Positions 38,545 through 46,502 of a stretch of 64,000 bases of DNA are shown in pieces. The stretch spans positions 101,794 through 165,793 of the forward strand of contig JAIXYT010000051.1 of the NCBI GenBank assembly GCA_027490095.1, in the 5' to 3' direction. The notes beneath the pieces were generated by a model, which saw only the letters and a program-made list of their open reading frames with translations, was not told where the DNA came from and made no database searches. This DNA comes from Sphingomonadales bacterium (GTDB taxonomy: Bacteria > Pseudomonadota > Alphaproteobacteria > Sphingomonadales > Sphingomonadaceae). A program made the position numbers and the translations under genes. Every line of letters begins with the position of its first letter. The first letter of the stretch is position 1.

Positions 38545-39384
38545 TCAGGCGCGGAGTTTCCACCCCGATTTGAGCAGCGCATAGCAGCCCCACCAGAGCG
38601 TGAGGCAGAGCCCGCCGACGATTGCCGCCCCCAGCAGGACCGGGGCTTCGGCGACCCCGATGAAGCCGGCGCGGAAGCCATCGATCATGTAGAAGAAGGG
38701 GTTGGCGCGGCTGAAGGCCTGGATGGCGGTCGGCAACTGGTCGATCGCGTAGAAGGTGCCCGAGAGCAGGGTGAGCGGCTGCACCAGGAAGTTGGTGACG
38801 GCAGCGCCGTGGTCGAACTTGTCGGCCCAGATTCCGGTGAGGACGCCGAGCAGACCGAGCATGAGTGCGCCCAGCGTTCCGAACAGGAACACCTGCGCCG
38901 GGTTGGCGATAGCAACGCTGACCCCTGGCCAGAACAGCATGGCGACCCAGATGGCGACGCCGACGAACCAGGCGCGGGTAACGGCGCCCGCGACGTAGCA
39001 GAACAGCAGCTCGCCATGGCTGAGCGGCGGCATGAGCACGTCGACAATGGTGCCCTGCACCTTGGCGATGATGATCGACGACAGGCTGTTCTGGAAGGCG
39101 TTCTGCACCATGCCCATGATGATGAGACCGGGGGCGAGGAAAGTGGCATAGGGAAGTCCCAGCACCTCGCCCTTCGCGCCCCCGAGCGCGAGGGTGAAGA
39201 TGGCGAGGAACATGAGCGTGGTGATGGCGGGCGCCCAGACCGTCTGCATCTGCACCTTGAAGAAGCGCCGCACTTCCTTCACATAGAGCGTGCGTATTCC
39301 CAGCCAGTTGATGCCGTGGATGACCGGGACCCCGGGTTCCGCATGCAGCGGTGCGGCAGGCTGGGAGGGAAGTTGCGCTTGCAT
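38545..39384 (-). CDS. ABC-2 type transporter permease
   Basis: Multi-pass membrane protein; 'LGLPYATFLAPGLIIMGMVQNAFQNS..SIIIAKVQGTIVDVLMPPLS'. Confidence 0.85.
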   Translation of the reverse strand: MQAQLPSQPAAPLHAEPGVPVIHGINWLGIRTLYVKEVRRFFKVQMQTVWAPAITTLMFLAIFTLALGGAKGEVLGLPYATFLAPGLIIMGMVQNAFQNSLSSIIIAKVQGTIVDVLMPPLSHGELLFCYVAGAVTRAWFVGVAIWVAMLFWPGVSVAIANPAQVFLFGTLGALMLGLLGVLTGIWADKFDHGAAVTNFLVQPLTLLSGTFYAIDQLPTAIQAFSRANPFFYMIDGFRAGFIGVAEAPVLLGAAIVGGLCLTLWWGCYALLKSGWKLRA

Positions 39385-39472
39385 TGCCCTCGCCGTCTAT
39401 CGGTGCCCCCTGCCCGGGGCAAGTCCGCAACGGCACGGCCTGCAAGCCGATCGAACGAGAGCGGACATACGA

Positions 39473-40066
39473 ATGGCCTGGACCGACGAGCGCATCGCGC
39501 TGCTGAAGCAATATTGGGAAGAGGGGCGCTCGGCGAGCCAGATTGCCGAACTGCTGGGCGAGAGCCTGTCGCGCAATGCGGTGATCGGCAAGGCGCACCG
39601 GCTGGGGCTCGCCTCACGCCCGTCGCCGTTGAAGACGGGCGAGGCCAAGGCCGAGCCCAAGGCGCCGCGCGCGGAGCCCAAGGCGGCATCCCCCAAACCG
39701 GCGCCGGCACGCCCGGCACCGGCCGCCCCTGTGGCTGCCCCCGCGCAAGCCCAAGCGCCGGAACGGCCGGCGCCTGTTTCCGCGGCCGAGCCGGTTGCGA
39801 TGGAGCCTGCATCCGTTGCCGCCCGGACGGCTCCGCGCCCCAAGGGTGGACGGGTGACCCTGCTCGACCTCAACGACCGCATCTGCAAATGGCCGATCGG
39901 CCACCCGGACGAGCCGGATTTCCATTTCTGCGGCAAGCCGGTGAACCCGGGCTTCCCCTATTGCGGAGAGCATTGCCTGGTTGCCTATCAGGCGCAGATG
40001 CCCCGGCGTGACCGGCCGACCGGGCCGCCGAGGCCGTTTGGGCCGAACCTTCCCCGCCCGCGCTGA
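39473..40066 (+). CDS. gcrA: GcrA family cell cycle regulator
   Basis: N-terminal 'MAWTDERIALLKQYWEEGRSASQIAELLGESLSRNAVIGKAHRLGL', C-terminal 'CKWPIGHP..FHFCGKP..GFPYCGEHCLVAYQ'. Confidence 0.95.
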   Translation: MAWTDERIALLKQYWEEGRSASQIAELLGESLSRNAVIGKAHRLGLASRPSPLKTGEAKAEPKAPRAEPKAASPKPAPARPAPAAPVAAPAQAQAPERPAPVSAAEPVAMEPASVAARTAPRPKGGRVTLLDLNDRICKWPIGHPDEPDFHFCGKPVNPGFPYCGEHCLVAYQAQMPRRDRPTGPPRPFGPNLPRPR

Positions 40067-40073
40067 GCGGCTT

Positions 40074-41264
40074 TCAGAGCTGCCGGCGGCGGGCTTCGAG
40101 CCAGGCCCTTACCGCGGGATCGCGCGCAAGCAGGATTGCGGCCGCGTAGGCTGACCCTGCGTCCGACGGCCGGCCGGCGCGCGCCAGCAGGTGGGCGCGG
40201 GCAGCCGCGTGCGCGAGATGACCCGGCGGGGCCTCGAGGCTGTCGAGAAGCCGGAGGCCGGCTTCCGGCCCATGCACCTCGGCTGCAGCGACCGCACGGG
40301 CGACCTCGCTTCCGAAGGTGGGGGCCAGGGTGGACAGCCGATCGTGCAGCGCGAGGATCTGGGGCCATGGTGTCTCTCCGCCGGCCCGGCGCCAGCAATG
40401 GGCGGAGTGGATGGCGGCTTCGAGCTGGAAGCGGCCTGGCCGGCCGGCGGCGGCAGCGGCCTTGAGCTCGGCTTCGGCCCGGTCGATTGCGGCATGGTCC
40501 CAGGTGGCGGGATCCTGCTCCTCGAGGGGCACATAGTTTCCGCCCGGGGTGCGGCCGGCCGCGCGACGGGCCAGGAGAAACAGGAGGAGCGCGAGCAGGC
40601 CGCGGACTTCGGGCTCGCGCGGGAGTTCGGCCGCGAGGAGGCCGGCCAGGTGCACGCCCTCGCCGAGCAGTTCGCCGTCGCCATCGGAGAGGGCGGCGAT
40701 CGCGTAGACGGCCTCGAGCACGGTTCCGAGCCGGTCGGTCCATTCGGCCCGGTCGGGAAGCGCGAAGGCGATGCCGGTTGCCTTCACCCGCGCCTTGGCA
40801 CGCACCAGCCGCTGGGAGAGGGTGGCCGGCGGCTCCAGATAGGCGGCGGCCACCCGCTCGGCGGTGAGGCCCTGCACGAGGGTGAGCATCATCGGCGTGC
40901 GGGCGGCAGGGTCGATCGCAGGGTGGGCGCAGACGAACATGAGCTCGAGACGGGGGTCGGTGGCCGGGCCGGCCTCGGCGCGCTCGTCGATGCGGCGGAC
41001 GATCTCGGGCTCGGCAAGGGCCTGGACCTCGCGGTGGCGTGCGGCGTTGCCGTCGACGCGGCGGGCGACCGTGAGGAGCCAGGCTTCGGGGTTGTCGGGG
41101 ATGCCGGTTTGCGGCCAGGTCTCGATGGCGCGGGCGAAGGCTTCGGCGAGCGCGTCTTCGGCGGCGGCGATGTCGCGGGTGCGCGACGCCAGGAGGCCGA
41201 CGAGGCGGCCATGGGATGCCCGCGCGGCGCGTTCGGCGGCCGCGCGGGCATCCGGCGGGCTCAC
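40074..41264 (-). CDS. RNA polymerase sigma factor (ECF, DUF6596/ECF42-like)
   Basis: 'EDALAEAFARAIETWPQTGIPDNPEAWLLTVARR' sigma-2 region; long C-terminal domain; linked to YCII genes. Confidence 0.88.
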   Translation of the reverse strand: MSPPDARAAAERAARASHGRLVGLLASRTRDIAAAEDALAEAFARAIETWPQTGIPDNPEAWLLTVARRVDGNAARHREVQALAEPEIVRRIDERAEAGPATDPRLELMFVCAHPAIDPAARTPMMLTLVQGLTAERVAAAYLEPPATLSQRLVRAKARVKATGIAFALPDRAEWTDRLGTVLEAVYAIAALSDGDGELLGEGVHLAGLLAAELPREPEVRGLLALLLFLLARRAAGRTPGGNYVPLEEQDPATWDHAAIDRAEAELKAAAAAGRPGRFQLEAAIHSAHCWRRAGGETPWPQILALHDRLSTLAPTFGSEVARAVAAAEVHGPEAGLRLLDSLEAPPGHLAHAAARAHLLARAGRPSDAGSAYAAAILLARDPAVRAWLEARRRQL

Positions 41265-41611
41265 TGGCCCGTCATCGGCATCAGGGGCCGCACCTCGACC
41301 ACGCCGTTGAGGGCTGCCGGGCATTTGGCGGCCCAGTCGAGGGCGGCGTCGAGATCGGGCACGTCGATCACGAAGAAGCCGCCCAGCTGCTCACGGGTTT
41401 CGGCATAGGGCCCGTCCTGCACCAGGCGGCGGCCTTCGCGCAGGCGGACAGTGGTGGCGGTCTCGGGCACCTCGAGCGGGGCGCCGCCGGTGGTGACCGC
41501 GTTCATCTGTTGCGAATAGGCCATCCAGGCGCCCCAGTAGGCACCGTCGGGCGGGGACTTCCGGTCTTCGAAGCCGGACTGGGGTTCGTAGATCAGGATC
41601 GCGTAGCGCAT
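41261..41611 (-). CDS. YCII/DGPF-domain protein
   Basis: 'MRYAILIYEP...VQDGPYAETREQLGGFFVIDVPDLDAALDWAAKCP'. Confidence 0.9.
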   Translation of the reverse strand: MRYAILIYEPQSGFEDRKSPPDGAYWGAWMAYSQQMNAVTTGGAPLEVPETATTVRLREGRRLVQDGPYAETREQLGGFFVIDVPDLDAALDWAAKCPAALNGVVEVRPLMPMTGQ

Positions 41612-41649
41612 GGTTTCATCCTTTCGTGGCTGGGGGATCGGCGCAAGCC

Positions 41650-42027
41650 TCAGCGCGCCATGGCGGGAAGATGTTGGCGGATTTCGACGCGGCCGCCCTT
41701 GGCGGCGGGGATTCGCTGGGCCCAGCTGCTTGCCGTTGCGAGATCTGGCACGTCGATCACGAAATAGCCGCCGAGCGCGGACGGCAGGGGTGCGCCAGAG
41801 CCGACTGCGGGGCCAGCGGCCTCCACCCCGGCGCCGCCGCGCATGACGCCGGCCTTGCCCGCCTCGGCGGCAAAGGCGGCATAGCCGCTCCAATAGGCCT
41901 TGGCGCGCGCCGGATCGGTGCGGGCGGCGATCTGGTCGGCGCTTTCGAAGATGAAGAGAGTGTACTCGGCAGCTTGGGCGGCCGGGGCGGCCAGCAACAG
42001 GACGAGGGCAGCGAGTCTGGTGCGCAT
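41650..42027 (-). CDS. YCII-related protein with predicted signal peptide
   Basis: 'MRTRLAALVLLLAAPAAQA' then 'EYTLFIFES...LGGYFVIDVPDLATASSWAQRIP'. Confidence 0.8.
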   Translation of the reverse strand: MRTRLAALVLLLAAPAAQAAEYTLFIFESADQIAARTDPARAKAYWSGYAAFAAEAGKAGVMRGGAGVEAAGPAVGSGAPLPSALGGYFVIDVPDLATASSWAQRIPAAKGGRVEIRQHLPAMAR

Positions 42028-42172
42028 CGGTTGGTCTCCGTTTGGTCGAGGCCTTGATGGCTCTCGACTGGATGAGCCGCCGGATCGGGCGATTTCGACA
42101 TCCGGGGGACGGGAGGGTGAAAAAAATCTCGGCGGCTTGTCCGGCGGCGGGGCGATGAAGGGAAAGAAGAAG

Positions 42173-42270
42173 GGCGCGGCAAAGCCGCGCCGTCGGACCT
42201 GTCGGCTGGCGTGGCCAGCCGCAGGCCGGCCGCGCTTTCGCGGAGTCCTGCGACCAGTGCTGCGCACTGG
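42173..42270. repeat. Cluster of three intergenic hairpins upstream of the amtB terminator
   Basis: GGCGCGGC-AAA-GCCGCGCC, CGGCTGGC-GTG-GCCAGCCG, CCAGTGC-TGC-GCACTGG. Confidence 0.7.
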
Positions 42271-42287
42271 CGCTGGCCCGCTTCAGC

Positions 42288-42318
42288 AAAAAATCCCCGG
42301 CAGGTTGCCCTGCCGGGG
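42288..42318 (-). terminator. Rho-independent terminator of amtB
   Basis: Minus strand CCCCGGCAGGGCAACCTGCCGGGGATTTTTT. Confidence 0.9.
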
Positions 42319-42367
42319 AGGTTGGTTCCTTGGGGAGGAATGGGGTGGCGGGAGGGCCCGCCGAAAC

Positions 42368-43894
42368 TCAGTAGTTGTAGGCCCGCTCTCCGTGCGAGGT
42401 GACGTCGAGGCCTTCGCGTTCGGCTTCCTCGGTGGGGCGGAGGCCCATGGTGAACTTGACGAGGGTGAAGAGCACGGCCGAGCCGACGCCGGACCAGACG
42501 ATCGCGATGAGAACAGCCTTCACCTGGATCCAGAGCTGCGTGGCAGCGCCGGGGAAGGTGAACTCGATCACGCCGGGTGTCTTCAGATAGTCCGCAATGC
42601 CCTGGCCGCCGAGCGCCGGATCGACGAGGATGCCGGTGGCGATTGCGCCGACGATGCCGCCGATGCCGTGGATGCCGAAGACGTCGAGGCTGTCGTCATA
42701 CTTCAGCGCATGCTTCACGCTGGTGCAGAAGAGGTAGCAGATGGGCGAGACGAGGAGGCCCAGCACCACCGAGCCGGCGGGGCCGGCGAAGCCGGAGGCC
42801 GGGGTGACGGCAACAAGGCCTGCGACCGCGCCCGAGACCGCGCCGAGAAGCGACGGCTTGCCCTTTGCGATCTGCTCCACGACCACCCAGCTGACGGTGG
42901 CAGCTGCGGTTGCGAGGAAGGTGTTGATGAAGGCGACTGCCGCGACCCCGTTGGATTCGAGGTTGGAACCGGCGTTGAAGCCGAACCAGCCGACCCACAG
43001 CAGCGAGGCGCCGATCATCGTCATCACCAGGCTGTGCGGGGGCATCGGTTCCTTGCCGTAGCCGATGCGCGGACCAAGGATGAGGGCGCCCACCAGGCCT
43101 GCCACGCCGGCGTTGATATGCACGACTGTGCCGCCGGCGAAGTCCAGCGCGCCCATGTTGAAGAGATAGCCCGAGTTGGCGGTTGCAGCCGCCCAGGCCG
43201 CTTCGCCTTCCTTTGCGGCCGCGACGAAGGCGTCAGGCCCGTCCCAGTACCAGACCATGTGGGCCATCGGGAAATAGACGATGATGAGCCAGAGCGTGAT
43301 GAAGACCATGAGCGAGGAGAATTTCACCCGCTCGGCAATGGCGCCCACGATGAGTGCCGCTGTGATGCAGGCGAACGACATCTGGAAGGCGACGAAGGTG
43401 AGTTCCGGGATCACCACGCCGGTGGAGAAGGTGGCCGCAACGGTTGTCGCGTCGACGCCGGAGAGGAAGATCTTGGAGAAGCCGCCGAAGAAGGGGTTTC
43501 CGGCAGTGAAGGCCATCGAATAGCCGAGGGTGAACCAGACAAGCGCGGCAATGGCCACGATCACGAACACCTGGGTGAGCACCGACAGCATGTTCTTGGT
43601 GCGCACAAGGCCGCCGTAGAACAGTGCGACGCCGGGCACGCACATCATGAGAACGATGAGGGTGGAGACCATCATCCAGGTGGTGTCACCCTTGTCGGGC
43701 ACCGGGGCGGCGGGGGCCGCCTCTGCGGCGGCTTCTGCAACCGGCGCCGCTGCGGCGGCGACATCGGTCGCGGCGGCGGCGGTCTCGGCTGCTGCCGCTG
43801 CCGCCTCCTGTGCCAGCGCCGGGTGGGTGGCCGCGATGCCGGCCAGGCCCAGGCCAAGGGCGATCTTGCCCCATGGCAGGTCTGCGAGATGCAT
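42368..43894 (-). CDS. amtB: Ammonium transporter
   Basis: 'FYGGLVRTKNMLSVL', 'DFAGGTVVHINAGVAGLV', 'FGIHGIGGIVGAI'; next to a P-II gene. Confidence 0.95.
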   Translation of the reverse strand: MHLADLPWGKIALGLGLAGIAATHPALAQEAAAAAAETAAAATDVAAAAAPVAEAAAEAAPAAPVPDKGDTTWMMVSTLIVLMMCVPGVALFYGGLVRTKNMLSVLTQVFVIVAIAALVWFTLGYSMAFTAGNPFFGGFSKIFLSGVDATTVAATFSTGVVIPELTFVAFQMSFACITAALIVGAIAERVKFSSLMVFITLWLIIVYFPMAHMVWYWDGPDAFVAAAKEGEAAWAAATANSGYLFNMGALDFAGGTVVHINAGVAGLVGALILGPRIGYGKEPMPPHSLVMTMIGASLLWVGWFGFNAGSNLESNGVAAVAFINTFLATAAATVSWVVVEQIAKGKPSLLGAVSGAVAGLVAVTPASGFAGPAGSVVLGLLVSPICYLFCTSVKHALKYDDSLDVFGIHGIGGIVGAIATGILVDPALGGQGIADYLKTPGVIEFTFPGAATQLWIQVKAVLIAIVWSGVGSAVLFTLVKFTMGLRPTEEAEREGLDVTSHGERAYNY

Positions 43895-43926
43895 GAATGA
43901 CCCCTCCTTGAAGTGCCGCGGCGTCA

Positions 43927-44265
43927 TCAAAGCGCCGTTTCGTTGGTTTCGCCGGTGCGGATACGGACCACGCCGGACATGTCGAAAACGAAGATCTTGC
44001 CGTCGCCGATGGCGCCCGTGTGGGCGGCTTGCTGGATCGCCTCGATGGCGCGAGAGGCAAGATCTGCCGCCACCGCCACCTCGATCTTCACCTTGGGCAC
44101 CATGTTCGTGGTGTATTCGGCCCCGCGGTAGATTTCGGTTTGGCCTTTCTGGCGCCCGAAGCCCTTGACCTCGGTTACGGTCATGCCCGTTACGCCCAGC
44201 GCGGTCAGCGCCTCGCGGACGTCATCGAGCTTGAACGGCTTGATTACGGCGACGATGAATTTCAC
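43927..44265 (-). CDS. glnK: P-II family nitrogen regulatory protein
   Basis: 'MKFIVAVIKPFKLDDVREALTALGVTGMTVTEVKGFGRQKGQTEIYRGAEY'. Confidence 0.96.
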   Translation of the reverse strand: MKFIVAVIKPFKLDDVREALTALGVTGMTVTEVKGFGRQKGQTEIYRGAEYTTNMVPKVKIEVAVAADLASRAIEAIQQAAHTGAIGDGKIFVFDMSGVVRIRTGETNETAL

Positions 44266-44429
44266 GACTGCCGAACCCCCTTTTCTGCTGCGGCTGCATT
44301 CAGCCCGACGACGGTCAGACCCGCCGCGTTGTTCATGGCATGCACGAAGCGTGCCAAATTTCAGCAATGTTGCAGTGCGGCAGATCGGGCCGATTTCTGC
44401 TCAAATTCGCAGCAGCGGGAAAGGAGCTC

Positions 44430-44645
44430 TTACAGGGTTGCCTCATTTTCAGGCAGGTCGAGCAGTCGTCGGGCCTGGGGGAGGTCCGCTTCCGGCACCA
44501 TGAGCCGGATGCCGGGGTAGCCGCCCCCGAGCAGGCCGGAAAAGCCTGCGTCGAACAGTTCGGCGTCGATCCCGTCGGCTTGCAGGCGCCCGAGAAGGAT
44601 CGACGCGAGAGGCACGTCGTTCACCGTCACGAGCTCGACCAGCAT
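44430..44645 (-). CDS. DUF2007-like domain protein
   Basis: 'MLVELVTVNDVPLASILLGRLQADGIDAELFD..RLMVPEADLPQARRLLD'. Confidence 0.75.
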   Translation of the reverse strand: MLVELVTVNDVPLASILLGRLQADGIDAELFDAGFSGLLGGGYPGIRLMVPEADLPQARRLLDLPENEATL

Positions 44646-44656
44646 GTCGTGGCGCT

Positions 44657-46066
44657 TCAGGCCGTGCCGCCGACGGTAAGCCCTTCGACCAGCAGGGTCG
44701 GCTGGCCGACGCCTGCCGGGACGGACTGGCCGCCCTTGCCGCAGGTGCCGATGCCCTCGTCGAGCGCCATGTCGTTGCCGATTGCCGAGATGCGCTGCAT
44801 CACCTCGGGGCCGTTGCCGATGAGGGTTGCGCCCTTCACCGGTGCGCCGATCTTGCCGTCCTCGACCAGGTAGGCCTCGGTGCAGCTGAAGACGAACTTG
44901 CCGGACACGATGTCGACCTGGCCGCCGCCGAAGCTCTTCGCGTACAGGCCGCGCTTCACGCTGCGCAGGATCTCGCCCGGATCCTCGGTTCCGCCGGCCA
45001 TGAAGGTGTTGGTCATCCGCGGCATCGGCGGGTGGCGGAAGCTTTCGCGCCGGCCGTTGCCGGTGGCGGCGACGCCCATCAGGCGGGCGTTCATGCGGTC
45101 CTGCATGTAGCCCTTCAGGATGCCGTCCTCGATGAGGACGGTGCGCTCGGTCGGCGTGCCTTCGTCGTCGACACTGAGCGAACCGCGCCGGCCGGCCAGC
45201 GTGCCGTCGTCGATGACGGTGACGCCCGGCGAGGCCACGCGTTCGCCGACCCGGCCCGAGAAGGCCGAGCTGCCCTTGCGGTTGAAATCGCCCTCGAGGC
45301 CATGTCCGACCGCTTCGTGCAGAAGGATGCCGGGCCAGCCGGGGCCGAGGACCACGGGCATCACGCCGGCGGGCGCGGGCACGCTTTCGAGGTTCACCAG
45401 CGCCTGGGCGAGCGCGAGGTCGATCGCGCGGTTCCACTCCGCCTCGTCGAACAACCGGTCGTAGAGCTGGCGGCCGCCGAAGCCCCAGCTGCCGGATTCG
45501 CGGCGGCCATCCTTTTCCGTGACGATTCCGACGTTCAGCCGCACCAGCGGGCGCACGTCCTTCACGCGGGCACCGTCGGCGCGAATGATCTCCACATGGC
45601 TCCAGCTGGCGGCCAGGCTGGCATTCACCTGCACGACGCGTGGATCCCGCGCGCGGGCTGCCGCATCGATGCGCTCGAGGAGCTTCACCTTGTCGGCGAA
45701 GGGGACGGCCGCGAGCGGGTCGGCATCGGTGTAGAGCCGGGCGTTGGTGCCGCGCGGTGGCTCGGCCGGCGCCACCCCGCCATGGCCGGCGCGCACGACG
45801 CCGATGGTCTCGGCTGCGCGGCGGATGGCTGCTGCCGAAATCTCGTTGGCGTGGGCGTAAGCGCTGACTTCTCCGACCACGCCCCTGAGGCCGAAGCCGC
45901 GGGTCTGGTCGAAGCTGGCCGATTTAAGCCGGCCGTCGTCGAAGGCAAAGCTCTCGGAGCTGGCCACCTGCAGGAACAGCTCGCCATCCTCCAGGCCGCT
46001 CAACGCCTCCGCCGTCAGGCGTTCAGCGTCCGCAGGGTCGAGTTCGGCGTAGAGAAGACTGTCCAT
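44657..46066 (-). CDS. tldD: TldD metalloprotease
   Basis: 'LLHEAVGHGLEGDFNRKGSSAFSGR', 'GGGQVDIVSGKFVFSCTEAYLVEDGKIGAPVKGATLIGNGPEVM'. Confidence 0.95.
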   Translation of the reverse strand: MDSLLYAELDPADAERLTAEALSGLEDGELFLQVASSESFAFDDGRLKSASFDQTRGFGLRGVVGEVSAYAHANEISAAAIRRAAETIGVVRAGHGGVAPAEPPRGTNARLYTDADPLAAVPFADKVKLLERIDAAARARDPRVVQVNASLAASWSHVEIIRADGARVKDVRPLVRLNVGIVTEKDGRRESGSWGFGGRQLYDRLFDEAEWNRAIDLALAQALVNLESVPAPAGVMPVVLGPGWPGILLHEAVGHGLEGDFNRKGSSAFSGRVGERVASPGVTVIDDGTLAGRRGSLSVDDEGTPTERTVLIEDGILKGYMQDRMNARLMGVAATGNGRRESFRHPPMPRMTNTFMAGGTEDPGEILRSVKRGLYAKSFGGGQVDIVSGKFVFSCTEAYLVEDGKIGAPVKGATLIGNGPEVMQRISAIGNDMALDEGIGTCGKGGQSVPAGVGQPTLLVEGLTVGGTA

Positions 46067-46155
46067 GCCTGCCGAAATAGGGGCTTCGGGCCGAAACGCC
46101 AAAGCCAATCTGTCACGCGCCGACGGGCGCTTGCGATGGTGTCTGCCGCCCTACG

Positions 46156-46344
46156 TCAATGGTGGTCGCCGCCACCATCGCCTTCCAGCACGAACCGGCG
46201 GTCGCAATAGGGGCAGTCGACATGGCCACGATCGTCGACCTGCAGCCAGACGCGCGGGTGACCGAACGGACCTTCGTCGCCGTCGCAGGCGACGCGGCGG
46301 CTGTTCACGATCCGGGTTTCGGGCGGAGGCGGCGCTGTCATCAT
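46156..46344 (-). CDS. Zinc-finger domain-containing small protein
   Basis: 'VACDGDEGPFGHPRVWLQVDDRGHVDCPYCDRRFVLEG'. Confidence 0.85.
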   Translation of the reverse strand: MMTAPPPPETRIVNSRRVACDGDEGPFGHPRVWLQVDDRGHVDCPYCDRRFVLEGDGGGDHH

Positions 46345-46502
46345 GAGCCGTCCTCTAGCCGGTTGTTGAGGCGTGCGGAAGTGCCGCGGCACCCCGGCGA
46401 AGATGCCCTTTTCACTGCATCGCAACAAAGCTGTCGCTGCACCGCAACAAAGAGGAGGCAGCAGGCGCGGCACGCGTCAGGCCTCTCGTGGAGCACAACC
46501 GC

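Noticed and set aside
41900-43900. 666-aa plus-strand ORF
   Set aside because: Antisense to amtB; His/Asp/Glu-rich composition from complementary codons, no family features.
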